DNA of 64,000 bases from Gamsiella multidivaricata (GCF_025024155.1 NW_026251723.1:1-64000); one strand, 5' to 3'. Shown: positions 35,981-49,000, counted from the stretch's first letter. A program made the numbers and translations. Notes: generated from the sequence alone by a model not told the origin.

Positions 35981-37135
35981 CTAAGCTTGAGTGGGTTCCT
36001 CGCGTGGGACCTCGTTTATCTGATCCCTCACCCTCGAAATCCTCTCATACACGACCTTCCTCGTTCGGTTGATCGCCCCTAATGGCCGATGCTCGACCAG
36101 TGAATGCCACGGGTTAAACGACAATCTCTCCCCCAGCGCCTGAATCTCCGTCGAGTCCACATCCTGCTTTGGAATCGTGACCGTCGCCACCTCCAAGAAC
36201 GGCGACTCTTCCTCACTCCACTCCGTCATCGAATCCTCAACCTCCATGTTCAGTCCGATTTTTGGCTGGATCATAAACTTGAATTGGACCTCTCCCTTCT
36301 CGAGCGTGGTCTTGATTGCCTGATGGAGATATTCGTGTTCGGGATGGTTGGGGAGCTCATCCTTGATGGGCGAGACCGGTTTGATCGAGAATTTGACCGC
36401 GAGACGGGACTCGCCCAGACCGAGTTGATAGGGTACCGCGCTATAGTACTGCACCTGGAGGGGATTCGCAATCTTTCCTCCTCCCAGAACCGCCGCATTA
36501 ACTGTTCCCTTGAGACCGAGTGTGAACGGGATCGTCAGTTTCTGGAGTGCCGAATCCGAAGCGTTCTTTTGGAAGACCTTGAGGTAAGATTCCGTGCTGT
36601 TAGTGAAGAAGAACGGATGGTTGATGAACACAAAATCCTGCGTCGTCGCATTCTTGTCCGACTCGAGCAGTTTCGGCCCCTGGACATTCAGGAGCTTCAT
36701 CGCAAACCCTCTGCCATCGGCATGTCCGTCCTCCTGGTGCGGGTTTCCGGAGGCATTTGACAGTCGGATGATGGCATCGTAGCTTTTGCCGGGGATGAAG
36801 ATTCCTGATTGGAACTGTGGGGGGATGTTCTCGTGGACCTTGAAGTGGGCCTTGAGGATGCCCGTGGCCTTGGCATGGACATCGCGGCGGGCGGTGCCTG
36901 GTTCTCTGTACTCTTTGTGGATGACAGACTCAATTGTGTCTGCAATCTTGGTAGTGAGCTCGGCCTCGTTCGGTTGGAGACGCTCGCCCAGGGTCTCGTC
37001 GATGATGATGGGGAAGGGAACGTCGTACGCAGAGGAGGACATGGTGCGGTTGAAGAGAAAGATTAGTGTTGGGAATGTTTTGGGGGTTGTGCGTGTTGGA
37101 AGTACAAGAGATGAAGAGCGGATGAATGCGAGCAT
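35981..37135 (-). CDS. Catalase-fold haem protein (catalase-like)
   Basis: Intronless, 384 residues. Distal His is in RRDVHAKATG (His87) and the conserved Asn in FVFINHPFFF (Asn172). QVQYYSAVPYQLG is the usual strand motif. Near the C-terminus FNPWHSLVEHRPLGAINR leads to RKVVY (Arg359, Tyr363), matching the catalase RxxxY proximal ligand. It lacks the N-terminal arm and flavodoxin extension of true fungal catalases. It belongs to the shorter catalase-like group, to which lipid-peroxide-using enzymes such as allene-oxide-synthase domains are related. The N-terminal 30 residues are basic and hydroxylated, suggesting a mitochondrial presequence; MSSSAYDVPF is an alternative start (Met32). The substrate could be hydrogen peroxide or a lipid hydroperoxide. 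Confidence 0.85.
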   Translation of the reverse strand: MLAFIRSSSLVLPTRTTPKTFPTLIFLFNRTMSSSAYDVPFPIIIDETLGERLQPNEAELTTKIADTIESVIHKEYREPGTARRDVHAKATGILKAHFKVHENIPPQFQSGIFIPGKSYDAIIRLSNASGNPHQEDGHADGRGFAMKLLNVQGPKLLESDKNATTQDFVFINHPFFFTNSTESYLKVFQKNASDSALQKLTIPFTLGLKGTVNAAVLGGGKIANPLQVQYYSAVPYQLGLGESRLAVKFSIKPVSPIKDELPNHPEHEYLHQAIKTTLEKGEVQFKFMIQPKIGLNMEVEDSMTEWSEEESPFLEVATVTIPKQDVDSTEIQALGERLSFNPWHSLVEHRPLGAINRTRKVVYERISRVRDQINEVPREEPTQA

Positions 37136-38308
37136 AGCTGAGAGCGTTTCCTAGTTCTTTTATACGCGATGCAGGATGGATGTAAGGATGGTGTGCAGTG
37201 TGGGAAAAAAAGGCCGAGAAGGAGAGAGATAAGCGGTCGATTGCCCTCGATTTCATTGTGCAAAACAGGCAACAGCATGCCGAATTAGAAAATTAAAATA
37301 AAAAGGAGCGCATACCTCAATCGACGAAATAGGCGATAGGTGTGCGCATATGCAGAAGAGCCTCACTTCCGTCATGCAGATGCTGACCATGGTAAAGATG
37401 ACGGCTCTAGTCGTTTGCTTCCCTCCTGAAATAAGTAGTGTCTACTAGTGTTACAACCGAGACACAGCAGTACCATCGGAAAGGAACACCGACCATGGGC
37501 CATGTCTCGTATGCCTTGCGTCCTGGCCTTGGCCATCTCGACAGGAAGAAAGAGAGCATGGCTCGGAGTGCCGAATGAAGAATGAGCCATACAAGGCCAC
37601 GATGGCAACAAACCATCATCATATCGCACAAATGACTGCGTCATCTTTCTGCCTGTGTTGGTACCTGTGTCGGCGCCTGTTCCTGTGCATGTCCAGGGGT
37701 CGACGTGCATGCATCTTTTTGTTTCGATACACAACAAAGGCACGTCCGAGCATGCCCCCATCACCATGCTTATTCATCGAAAAGAAAAGGCGAGAGGAGG
37801 AAGGGGAACTCCAAAAGGCGATGAGCCTATCTCCAAGTCCAGGCCTGGCTTTGAATGCTTCATTTCTGTAAGACAAAAACAACGAACAAATTCGCCACCC
37901 AGAAAGCACACCACGTTCGTTTTCGACCCCTGCTTAGTTTGCTGCTGTAAACACTGTCCTTGTTCCCGCCCTCGCCCACCTTGTCTCCACCTTCGCCTCC
38001 GTCCCCCCCAAAAAAACCCCCTAACCAAGACACGACGCGTCTTCAAAACGCTACTCGTTCATGCAAAAAAATCATCATATATTACAAAGGAAAAACATGA
38101 ACAGTATTAAACCAAGAAAAAAAAAAAAAAAAAGAGATCTTTAATAGATGTTGTCTTGTGTGTGAGTGTGTGAGTATCTGTAAGGACGATCGGCTGCAAA
38201 AAAAAGGGAAAAACTGGTGCGGGAAGCTTCGAGGTTTTGATGATTATGAATCTAAAGAGGGTGGGTGCGCGGTCGGTGGTGTGTTTCGAGGTCCTGTCTT
38301 GTCATAAT
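37136..38308. other. Intergenic; poly(A) at 38117-38134
   Basis: Upstream of the catalase-like gene and downstream of cytochrome c1, both leftward. A GA-rich patch at 37203-37235 sits near the catalase-like start. No supported gene. Confidence 0.55.
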
Positions 38309-40332
38309 TTAGTGCTTCTTTGGCGTAGGAGGGCTATATACATCAAGTTTATATGAATGAAACGAAAACCACAGCATAGCATCAGTACTCCATATCCACA
38401 ATCGTAACAAAAGAAAGCAACAAGACAAACCCGTTCAAGCTTGAATAAATATCATGTGCAATACTTACTTGTACAAGATCTTGCGGGTCTTGAGACCAGC
38501 CCACTTGTGCCTCTTGAGGTAGATAGAGAGGCCGGTCAAGACTGCCAAAATCGTCAGGGCCTTCATTCCCATCATCTTGCGCTCGTCCATCTCTGGCTCA
38601 GCAGCCCAGCTCAAGAAGATCGTAACATCCTTCGCCATCTGCGAAGTCGTTGCAGGGGTTCCATCCTCGTACTCGACCAAACCATCGTACAGCACACGGG
38701 CCATACCAATCGCTCCACCAGGGAAGTAAGGGTTGAAGTTCAATCCCTCACGGATCTCCACACCAGCTGGAGGATCTTGGTAACCAGTCAACAGGGAGAA
38801 CACGTAGTCCTGTAGTTACCATAATAAAACAGTGGGCAAAAAAGATGCCTGTAAGGATACGTGATCTATACAATTCTATCGCCCATCCTAGAAGCAATTT
38901 GCAAATCGACTTACGGCACCACCGTGACGGGCCTTGATCATCAACGACAGATCTGGGGGCAAAGCACCGGCATTACCAGCACGGGCCTGCTCCTCGTTCG
39001 CGTAGGGGGCAGGCATGTAGTCCGAGGGCTTTCCGGGACGCTGGAACATATCTCCAACATCGTTGGGTCCATCCGTGTACTCAAACTCCTCAGCCATAGC
39101 CTTGACCTCGGCCTCGGTGTGGGAGACACCGATCAAGTTACGCCAGGCAATGCGATCAAGAGAGTGGCAGGCAGCGCAAACCTCCTTGTACACCTGGTAA
39201 CCACGGCGGATGCTGTACACGCATGTAGAAAAGGATAATAGAATACACACGTCAATCAATTGTGCTGCTTTCGAGTAACTCCTATGTTGAAGATGGAGTT
39301 CACTATGGAGGGTCTTGGCTGAAAAATGTCCTGCTCACGCTGCCAAGTGCGCTTGGTCGTCGTGCTCGGTCGATGCGCCTAAAGTCGTGTATTCTTTCAT
39401 TGCATGTTGACCCAACCATATCATAGCATGACACGCCGCATATCCTGAACCCCACACTTCCGTTGATCCTTGTCAGTCCTCAATCCGAACAGGTTCCTGG
39501 CAGTGTTCCAGTGCCTATGGACATTGTGTGCTTCCGTGTCATCTCCGATAGCGCGTTGTTTCTAACACTTGATCCTGAGAGAGTTGAAAGAGAAAAAAAA
39601 CTCATTCTGCGATACATCCAGCCATCGTCTGCATCAACTCTGTCCACGATAAAGAAAAAAGAAAGAGACACTGAAAAATAAAAAAAAACAAATAGAAATG
39701 AGAATGGGTTCCTTACGCAGCATGGTCAAAGGTAGTGAGGGCCTTCTTGTGCTCCCAGGGGAATGCTGGGGGGTGAAGACCGTCAGCGGCCATGTTGGCA
39801 TCGACGGACTCCATAGAGAGATAGGCAAGAGCACCGACGGTGGCCACACCAGCAGCAGCCATAGAGACATTCTTGGCATTCTATTCAAAGTTGTGAAGGA
39901 GGGGCTTTTCGTTAGAGAAAAAAACACGCTCGGATGGTATCAAGGGTATGTAGTAGGGTTTGATCTTGATTCCGATTAGTTCGGAGGAACGCGAAAAAAA
40001 ATGCATTTACCATGCTGGAGGCAGCAGCGGAGCTGGTGGACTGGTGGCGGACCTATTTGAAGAGGGCGCATAGGCAAGAAGATAGAGGGTTGAAAGTGCG
40101 GGTGAGTGTGGGTGTGTCTGCGAAGACGATGCATCGTTGCATGTGATGTTGGTCGAGTATTTCGGATTCGGAGCAGAGTTCCGCGTTTCAAGAAATAAGG
40201 TGATCCGATGGAGAGTGCTGACTGGGTGCTGGTTGCTGGTTGCCGGTTGGCTGATTGGGCAGTGGTGGGTCGTACCTGAACAGCAAGACGCTGGACAGCC
40301 TTGCGGGTCGACTGGGCAGACAGACGGAACAT
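38309..40332 (-). CDS. CYT1: Cytochrome c1, haem protein of complex III
   Basis: Inner-membrane haem protein of the bc1 complex that passes electrons to cytochrome c. Exons 40276-40332, 40011-40052, 39717-39880, 38915-39212, 38469-38809 and 38309-38333 give 308 residues. The N-terminus is a mitochondrial presequence ([19 protein letters not shown]) followed by a sorting segment. The haem motif CAACH is in [20 protein letters not shown]. The axial Met region is [15 protein letters not shown], and the C-terminal anchor is [17 protein letters not shown]. Reading straight on after KTRKIL gives a stop within YK-TAA, but that TAA lies inside a perfect GTAAGT donor. Splicing to 38333 gives the C-terminus YNPPTPKKH, like fungal c1. 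Confidence 0.96.
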
Positions 40333-40504
40333 TTGGTGATGAAGAAGGGAGGTGGAGTTGATGAAAGAGGGAGGATGGGATTGATTCGCTTTTCTTTTTT
40401 CTCGTCCGTCACACCCCTCCTCCGTCCCTCCGTCCCTCGGAAAACAAATCCAAACATTACATCTGCGCCCATTGCAATGTGCTCCTTAATACCACGACGT
40501 CACT

Positions 40505-40544
<40 letters not shown>

Positions 40545-40789
40545 CTTTCCAGGAACAGCTGTGTTAATTCACGCTTGGATGTACAGTACAAGTCCTTTAA
40601 TGAAGCAACAGAGCAATGCAGTAGCATCATGCTGAATAGTCTACGAGAGCACCGCTGTGACCCTCTAGTTCTACGCGTCCGGCCTCAACGCGTCCTCCCC
40701 CTCAAAAACCATTCCCCTCCTCCCCCGTCATCGTCTACCTTGTCCACTTGCGCTGCTTCGTCTCCTCCCTATACCTTTGCTTTTTTCAC
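40333..40789. other. Intergenic; 33-base T run
   Basis: 40507-40539 is a T run (A run on the sense strand of the leftward cytochrome c1 gene, in its upstream region). 40390-40440 is C/T-rich. No supported gene. Confidence 0.6.
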
Positions 40790-42204
40790 CTAGCGAATAA
40801 CCCTCCTGGTCGGCTTACGGCTCTGTATCTTTTCATCCATTTCCTTCTTCAAGTCAATCCCAATCCTCCCCTCGACCACCTCGTTTCTCACAAACCTCTT
40901 CAACACATGGTCCTCCAAAAAATTCTCCAGCACCTCGCCCCACCACGCCCTCCGGTTCTGTGGCTCCGACCCCATCACCACCGCCGCTTCCGCTGCTTTT
41001 TCCGCAGACGAAGGTTCCCAATCGCTCCTCCACAGGTACCCGATTACCCAGGACTCATATCGAATCTCGCCCTCCTGGTTCTTGAGGGCTCGGAACCAAT
41101 CTGGCAAGGAGCGGTTTGGGTCTTGTGAAGACGCGTCGCTGATGCGGGACTTCTTGCGCCGTTTAGAGTTTAAGGCCTCTGCGGTTGGACTTTGATCGCT
41201 ATCGTCATCGCCGGTTCCGTTGCTCAGGTCTCCGGGGCCATCTAGCACAGCGACCGTGGTGGTGGCGACCGTGGTAGCGGGAAGAATTGGAGGGATGACG
41301 GAAGGGGTCGAGCTGGAGGCAGAAGTCCAAGGGCCGAGAGACATTACAGAGAGGTCTTCGGGGAAGGAAGGGCAGCTCATGAAGCCGTCCAAGTGTGCCT
41401 CTGGGTGCGAGATCAAGTCTGCCTCAAATCAAAAATAATAATTTTGAATTAGTCCTAGGGTCCCATCCACGCGTGGAATGTTCATTTTCGCGGTCATTTC
41501 GTGTAACGATACTTACACATGCGCAGGTAATCAATATACGACGCGCCCTGGTACTCTCCATCCATCAGGCCCACAAGTCCGAGTTCCTCATCCGTTATTG
41601 ACTCATACTCACTCCCCTCCCCTCCTCCACTTCCTCCTCCGCTTCCAAACCCACCCGTCACCCCTCCACTCCCACCTCCATCCCCACTACTCTCTTCGAC
41701 ATCACTCCCACTCGTCCCACTCTGTTCCGTCTGCGTTGACAAATACGAGTACCCCGACGACGCTAAACAATATGCCCCAAAGGTTGATGCCGATGCCGAT
41801 GCCGAAGACGACGCTAAAGCCGGGGCAGAAGCATCGCCTTCCAATTCTTGGATCTGCCTCATAAACAACTTTGCCTCACTCAAACCCATTGCCGGATCCA
41901 GCTTCTCTTCAGCGGTCCCACAGACCGACCGCATATCCTTGGCCTCGATATAGGACCGACGATGTTTTCTCGGAATCGGCTGCCGAACAACATACAACCG
42001 CATCGTGTGCATGACCGGGGCCGAACTCCCCGAAGACGGGGCGGGGCCGATGGAGGATCCAGAAGGGAAGGAAGTAGGAGGGAGGGCGTGTTCGGGGTAG
42101 AGTATGTTAAACATCTCCAAAAAGGCTGGGGTAGCCTCAGAGATGGAGGACAGCGCGAAGTTGAGCAGACGCGTGGGGTCCGCGGGAAGAGGCGATGGAG
42201 GCAT
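40790..42204 (-). CDS. Unrecognised 438-residue protein
   Basis: Exons 41517-42204 and 40790-41418 splice in phase (ATG T / AC TTG) to 438 residues starting MPPSPLPADPTRLLNFALSS. A helical N-terminal part contains PAFLEMFNILYPEHALPPTS, MRLYVVRQPIPRKHRRSYIE and MGLSEAKLFMRQIQELEGD. A long Ser/Gly/Glu-rich linker ends at YESITDEELGLVGLMDG. The second exon has a possible nuclear signal KRRKKSR and a compact C-terminal region (IRYESWVIGYLWRSDWEP, RRAWWGEVLENFLEDHVLKR). I do not recognise the family. The C-terminal Trp/Arg-rich segment is the best handle for a profile search. Confidence 0.7.
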
Positions 42205-44162
42205 GTCTCTTTAGGGCTATACTGTCGCGGTCTTGTGCTACTAGGGAGAGGTGTGTATGTTTTTTTTTTCGCGTTTCTTTCTTTTCTTACTGACTTTTTG
42301 ATCGAGAATGTGAGTATGGTCGAAAAGAATGAAAGGGTCGTAACTCATCCTGGACACCACTCGCGTGGATGGGGGGGTCTTTATACTCGCGAAAAAAAAA
42401 AAAAAAAAAAAAAAGCAGCGTGAATGCCACCATGGTCCCCTCACCTCTCTCTTTTCTCTCTGTCCCTGCCTTTTCCACCCCAGCTCTCGAGAAGCGGAAA
42501 GATGGGGGTATGAAGCCTTTGGTGGATCGAGAGTGGTTTTCGGGAAGGAGAACGCGAGGGTCCCAGGTTAGGTTGGGTTCAGACACCAGGACATCAGGGC
42601 GGATAAGTGGTTCAGTGAGGCCAACGGTGTTGTGAACGAAGAAGGCTTCTAGCTATAAGAAAAAAAATAGGAAAAAACCGCCTCATGCTTCATGCTTAAT
42701 ACTTTAATACTTATGCGTGATACGTGTACGTGTGTTCCCAGTTCTTTTTTTTTTTTACTCGTCCGTTTCAGCACTGTGGTATTATGTGTGGAAATCAAGA
42801 CAGTTAAGATATAGGAATATAGGGAACTGAGAACTGGAACGAATCAAAGAGAGCGTTCTACGGATTCCGATACCTTTGCAGTGGTTACTACTTCAAAAAA
42901 AGAAAATAATAATAATGACACATAAATAAATACAAAAAAAAAAAAGGGTGCTGGGCAATGTGGCCGTTGGCATTGGAGTGGAGATGGACGCGTATTACGA
43001 GCTTTGGGGTATTTTTTGAAACTGCACAAAGAAGAAAGGATATTGGTCCGTTGGGTTCTTTGGGCAATGCATTGTCACACAAAGACGTTTTCCATTCATT
43101 TTCACAACGTCGCGCGCATGCATATGCTATTTGTCCGTTAGAGGATAGATACGAAAAGATGCCAGCAGTACACACACACCCTCACCCTCTTTTTTTACAC
43201 TACAGCGTATTGTGTATGCCTCTGCTCGCCGAGATGTTCTGTGTCCGGTCCAAAGGTATACACACTCGATGATCCTAAATGCGTGCATACTGTCCTATGC
43301 ATATCAGTTGGGGAGGGAGAGGGAGGGGGGGGGCCACAAATAGCGTTTTTAAGGCATAGTAACCTGGGACACCCGGATCCTTATTTTCATCCATCCGGTA
43401 AAGGTGAACTAGGAGTACCCTGCCCAGATTGCTTGCTTCAATTGGATATGCCATGTGTCTATTGTTTTAATACTTTTCCTAGCGGATCATATTTGATTTC
43501 TTTACACTTTGTGGTTTTCACCAAATACATACGGGTTTGTGGAGCAGAAGGAATTACTGGCCACTTACAGGAGAGATAGAAGGCGAATAACGAATAATGA
43601 GAGCGCAAAAGAGTGGGGTGGGCGGGCATATTGGTGTATGTGTGTATTCGTTGTGTGTATCCAGGTTGGTGTATAGACAGGGTGTGGGCCCTGTGCATCC
43701 GAACTCCTCTTGTATCCACTAAAGAGGCGAGGTTACCACCCCTCTTAATGCTGTAGACAGTGCAGAAGTACGCAGACCCAACGCTTGCGTGCTTACGCGC
43801 ACTAACTTCTTTTCCAAACGGATTGAATATCGCTGTTGACTGTTTTGTAGTACCCCGGTCTTTCAAAGAGTATCACCCTGAGGAACTTCAACGGCTCTAT
43901 GTATTTTTTTGTTTGTTTGTTTACAAGTGGTATGTGCGCTGGTATGTTGTACAGCCTGGACCAGCACACCGGCTCAATGCTTATATTTGCATATGGGGCC
44001 ACATTCGCAGCGCAAATGAAAGATGCTCGCATAACAATTTCATCGGAATGGAACGAAATTGAAGGGAATGTAAATACAGTGTTTTTATGTGGTGTGCTAA
44101 ATATGCAGTGTATATGTGCAAACTAGATAGCTAATATAGTACAAGAAGAAAACGAAGAGTGT
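42205..44162. other. Intergenic, nothing recognised
   Basis: Poly(A) at 42392-42414, close upstream of the leftward 438-residue gene. Open frames further right have no family features. Confidence 0.5.
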
Positions 44163-46097
44163 CTACGTGAATTTAGAAAGGAACTTCTTCCATGCTGGTT
44201 GAGGCTTGTTTTCATCCTCAATGGTGCTTGGTACAGGGATCCAGCGTCCAGTATCGATATCCGCCTCAGCAGGGTTAATGATCTTGGTGCCCTTGGTGAA
44301 CTTGTATCCAAAGTACAATACAATTGCAAAGACCCAAGGGAACCAAGCACCCAACAGTCCCTGATAGTACTTGTCCATCGCACTCTTATAAGCAGGGTCA
44401 TCAGTACCGAGAGGTCCGCTGGCCTGGGGCTTGTTAGAGATCGAGAGATACCAGCTGGCAACCACGCAGCAAAAGGCGATGATGCTGGCAAGGTAATGGC
44501 CATAAGGATAACCCCAAGACATGTAGGGTAGGTCACTGGGGCTGTTACCCTGAGCCTTCCAGCAGGCACGGAAGCGGAAGTGCAAGAAAAGGATGCCGCA
44601 CCAGGTCAAAAAGATGATTGAACCGATGATCGAGACCAGCCAGTCAAAGACCACGGCGGCACCGGCGTAAATCATGACGAGGGCAATGCACGAGAATGCG
44701 GTGGTGATCGCGACAGCAACCACAGGAACGCCGCGAGCGTTGGTACGTCCGACAAACTTGGGAGCCCAGCCGTTACGGGCGAGAGACATGAGCATGCGGG
44801 TGGCGACGTAGAAATCAGAGTTCGTTGCAGAGACGACAGAGGTGAAGATGACGGCGTTCATGTAGTTGGCGCCGCCCTTCATACCGGCAGTCAGGAACAC
44901 GATCGTGAAGGGAGCGTTGACAACGGTGCCATCAGCGTTGAGCATACGAGGGTCGTTATTGGGGACAATGCTGGCGAGGAAGAAGATCGAGAGGATGTAG
45001 AAGAAGGCGATGCGGACCAGGACAGTGTTGACGGCCTTGGGGACGTGCTTGTGGGGGTTACTGGATTCAGCAGCAGTGACGCCAGAGAGCTCAGTTCCAC
45101 CATAGGCGAATCCGACAGAGACCAAGACCGAGAGGAAAGCGCGGAAACCGCCCTTGAAGGGTGCACCGGCGATCTTCCAGTTCTCGATACCATAGACGTG
45201 GCCACCAACTGCGCCCGAGTCGACGAGGATACCACAGATGATGAAGACGATGATCGTGACGACCTTGAGGATGGAGAACCAGTATTCGATTTCACCATAC
45301 ACTTTCTATTAGAGGAGATGAGGGAGATGGAGCGGTGCTGTTAGAGAGGAAGAAGGCTTTGGTACGGACGAGAATAAGCAGCAAAAGATGTTCGGGGCGA
45401 GCAAACGTACCACTCCGAGCATGTTGATGATGACCAGGGCAATGATGATAACAACAGGGACCACCCAGCTTGGGAATGTTGATCCTTCTGGCAACCAGTA
45501 GGAGACGATCAAGGAGGAAGCAGACAATTCAGCGGGAATGGTCAGGGCCCAGTTGATGAAGTAGACCCAGGTCATCTGGAAGGAAAAAGCCTCGTCAAAG
45601 ACACGGGCACCCCAGGCAGTGAAGGCGCCGGGCAAGGGCAACAAGGTCGCAATCTCTCCGATGGCCTGGCAGACAAATACGAGCCAGACTCCAATGACCA
45701 TGTACGCAAACACTATTGTTGTTTATGAATAGTTATAGATGGTGAGCATTCATACTCATGCATCATGATCGTTGTTTGCCTGCTGGCTTGGTGTTAATTT
45801 TGCTGTGCAGGACTCGTGTGTGACGACAAACTTACAAGCACCAAGAGGACCAGCGGTGGCAATGGTCTTTCCAGAGGTCATGAAGAGACCTGTACCGATG
45901 GTACCGGAGATGGCGATCATGACCATGTGGCGCAGGTGCAGATCGCGCTTCAGACCGCTTTCGTCGACATTTGTCATGCCCTCGACTGGGAGAGTGACCT
46001 TCTCCATGTCGGTTGGGTAGACTGCATGATCAATGCCAGAGGATCCTGAAGAGGAAGAGGGTGTGTGGTGGCCGGCATTAGCCTCTTTGGAATCCAT
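44163..46097 (-). CDS. Amino-acid permease (fungal AAT/YAT family)
   Basis: Proton-coupled amino-acid importer of the plasma membrane. Exons 45836-46097, 45411-45712 and 44163-45305 give 568 residues. A charged cytoplasmic N-terminus leads to LKRDLHLRHMVMIAISGTIG and TGLFMTSGKTIATAGPLGA, the APC-superfamily TM1 signature. VFVCQAIGEIATLLPLPGAF and WVYFINWALTIPAELSAS follow. Later come VGFAYGGTELSGVTAAESSN, FYVATRMLMSLARNGWAPKF and the C-terminal WWIPVP-like GRWIPVPSTIED. Twelve hydrophobic segments are expected. Substrate preference cannot be read from the sequence. A CT-rich sense-strand leader lies upstream. Confidence 0.95.
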
Positions 46098-49000
46098 ATT
46101 GGTGTGGTTGATGGTTGTGGTTGTATTAAAGCCGGGGAAAGAGGTGTTGGGCGATCGATACGACAGAGATGGATGGATCTATTGAAGAGCAGATATGAGA
46201 AAGAGGGGGACTAAATGTTAGCTGGAAAATAAAAGGAGAGGCCCCAGGGGGGGGGGCGAAGGAAGAAAAGGGGGTTCTTCAGCAACGTACCTGTTTGTGT
46301 GCTCAAAGGGGGAGGGGTGGTGATTTGATGGACCTGGACTAGTCACTGCAGTGCACACCGAGAGAGAGAGGATGGCGACGAAGGAGGGTATGGTGCGGTG
46401 GCAGTGGTGGCTGACTGACTGCCTTTGAGTGGATGATGAGGATGGAGAAGACGAGGAATGGGCCTGCGGGGGATCCGATTGTATTTATACTTCATCGGAG
46501 TGCCTGTTTCCCTGTCCGCGTGGACGCGCAGACGACCGGAGGGGTCTGGTTGGTTGGAGTGGAGGGAGAGGCCAAGGGGCCGAAGAGGAGGGAGGGGAGG
46601 GAGAGGACGTCCATCGCAGCAGCACTGGCTGTGGATTACGTTTTGGGTGCTGCTGTATCCAATCCAATGGCTAGGCTGCCAGCCATTAAGACATAGCCCA
46701 TGGCAGTTCAGATCACTCGCCCCTTGGGCTTTCTTATTGGGTGGCGAGTGCACTGAAACTGACAGACTATGTTATGCTCCATAAGCAGCCCTTTTTTACT
46801 TTACCCTTTTAGAGTATGTACAGGTACTGTTGGCCGCATATCGACACTATATCGAAAAAAGGGCAAAAGGGCCACCCTCAAAAAGCGACTTTGCATTATC
46901 GGGCCCACTCTCGCTCTATAGACTATATTCCCATCTCCCTCTCCACGTAATTGAAAGCGCATCCCTATATGCAGTTGCCTACATAGACTATCGGCATGCA
47001 TGCATCATATCATCACTCAGTCACCGTGCGAAAGTATCGACAACCGAAGCAGAACAAAACAACACCGCATCCGTGGGTCGATCAGCGCTTTTCTTTTGCC
47101 CCGGATTTCACTCGACTCCTAGAAGCGACAATAGCGGGCATGTGTTTGTATATGTCGTACAGTACAGCACTTCATCTACTCGCGTCAACAAATACACAGA
47201 CATTGCTTTTCTTTCTCTTTTTTTTTTTCCGATCTGCCGGGCTGGAGACAACCAAGCAACCGAAAAGCCGTCTTCTCTCTCTCACTCTCCCCTCCATTTC
47301 CTACATATATTCATGCATATCCACACAGCCCATCGGAATGGATCCCGTGGGCGTAAGAGACGTTCTGCCATCTGCCATCGTGGGATCGTCCAGGTTTGGA
47401 TTAGCATGCAGCATCTCGCTCCGTCATGCTTTAAACAAGTCCGGCTTAGATACAGTTTGCAGCACACGTCAGTGAGTAGTGTATGAGATCCATGTGTATG
47501 CAGGCCATTCGGCAGATCCACCTTCTACTATCAATTGTTAGGGAAAGAAGCGCTCAACTTTCTTAGACTACATGCCGCAGGTACTTTTTTTTTTTCTTCT
47601 TCATCGGGAGGAAGAAAAGACCGCATATTTCGCTCTTATCGAATAGGTAACGGTTCCCGAGTAGGTTCCTTGGCATATGATGTGTTGGACATGAGCGAAC
47701 GAATGAGAAGCCGTTGTTCTCTGTCGTCCCCTTTTTGCTCTGAACAATTGCTCCTAAAAGAGATAGGCACGAAGAAGACGAGACACAAATCAATTGGATC
47801 GCCTATCTGTCATATCTGCCCCATTATCTGTTGCTGTGGACAAGAGCATCCACCGTCATCGGGGTGTTTTTTTTTGTCTGCCTTCCCCGGACCAGTAGTG
47901 ATCGCCACTTCACATTCCAATCCAACTACTATCGCTTAAAAGAAAATGCGACGATGTGGGATTCGTGCGGGTTCTCTTGGGACATGTCCAATCAAACGGC
48001 CACTTGTATCCTTTTCGCGAAGGGGTCGATCTGATCTGGACATAAATTTCCTTTAGAGGCAGTTATTTTTCGCCCACTGGCCAAACTGCTCACGCCATCG
48101 TTATTTCATTGGGTCCACCTGTCCTCAAACAGCCAGCATCACCACCGCCTCAAACTACAAACAACAAACAAAGGGTCCAGAAAAGGAAACCTGCGGGGTT
48201 CAGGCATCATAAGGGACAGGGAGGTATCTGGCCTGAAATAGCAGCGCCTGTCCAGATAGCTATCTGAATGTACATATATCCTAGTTATAATGAACCGCAG
48301 GCATCGATGTATCTGCACCGGCATAAGAGAAGACGAAACAAGCGATCTTCATTGATTTAACCAAGGGGTATCAATGGTGATGTTGTCAGGAAGAAGAGAG
48401 CTCCCTACTAAAACAGGCCCCAGTCGAACATAGAGCACTAAAACTATAAATTATCTTTACAAACATCGTATTCCCTGGAGCAGGTTCTGGACCCTGTTCG
48501 TCCCTTGGTCCGAATAGCCAATTAGCGACTGAGGAGCTCCCAGGTGGGGATGCGTTTTATGGTACTTTTGTCTAGATCTTGATCTACTACTAGCAGACCT
48601 GTCTTTGAACAGTGTGGTGCGGTATGCTAGAAAGCACCTTTTGCAGCGTTTTCCTGCACAACTACTCCCTAGGAACTTTCTACCTACCCCTGCAAACTAG
48701 TGCTGTTGTCTACACAGGTGCTCTTTTTTTTTTTTTTTTTTACGCCTTAGCATCATATATAGCTGTTTCCTAGCTGCATTAGCAAGGTCAACAGCTCTGT
48801 GGAGCAGATCATTATTAATTTCATAGTCGCTCTCTGTGCTGCATTGCATAGCGTGGCGCATCATTGCTCTGCACATGTCGAACACTGGACCACCTCCACA
48901 ACTCACTTCTGCACCGCTTCATCCTTTGGATGGTTATCGACTAAACGGGATAGTACCGTGCCAACTTCTTTGTTTGTTTCACGCCCTGCTCTCCTTTATC

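Noticed and set aside
36104..36760. 218-codon plus-strand frame opposite the catalase-like gene
   Set aside because: Antisense shadow of a clearly conserved protein.
41848..42423. 191-codon plus-strand frame
   Set aside because: Antisense to the 438-residue gene and running into a poly(A) tract.
48697..48906. Minus-strand helical 69-codon peptide
   Set aside because: Looks protein-like but ends in a Lys run from the T tract; no neighbouring exons could be placed.
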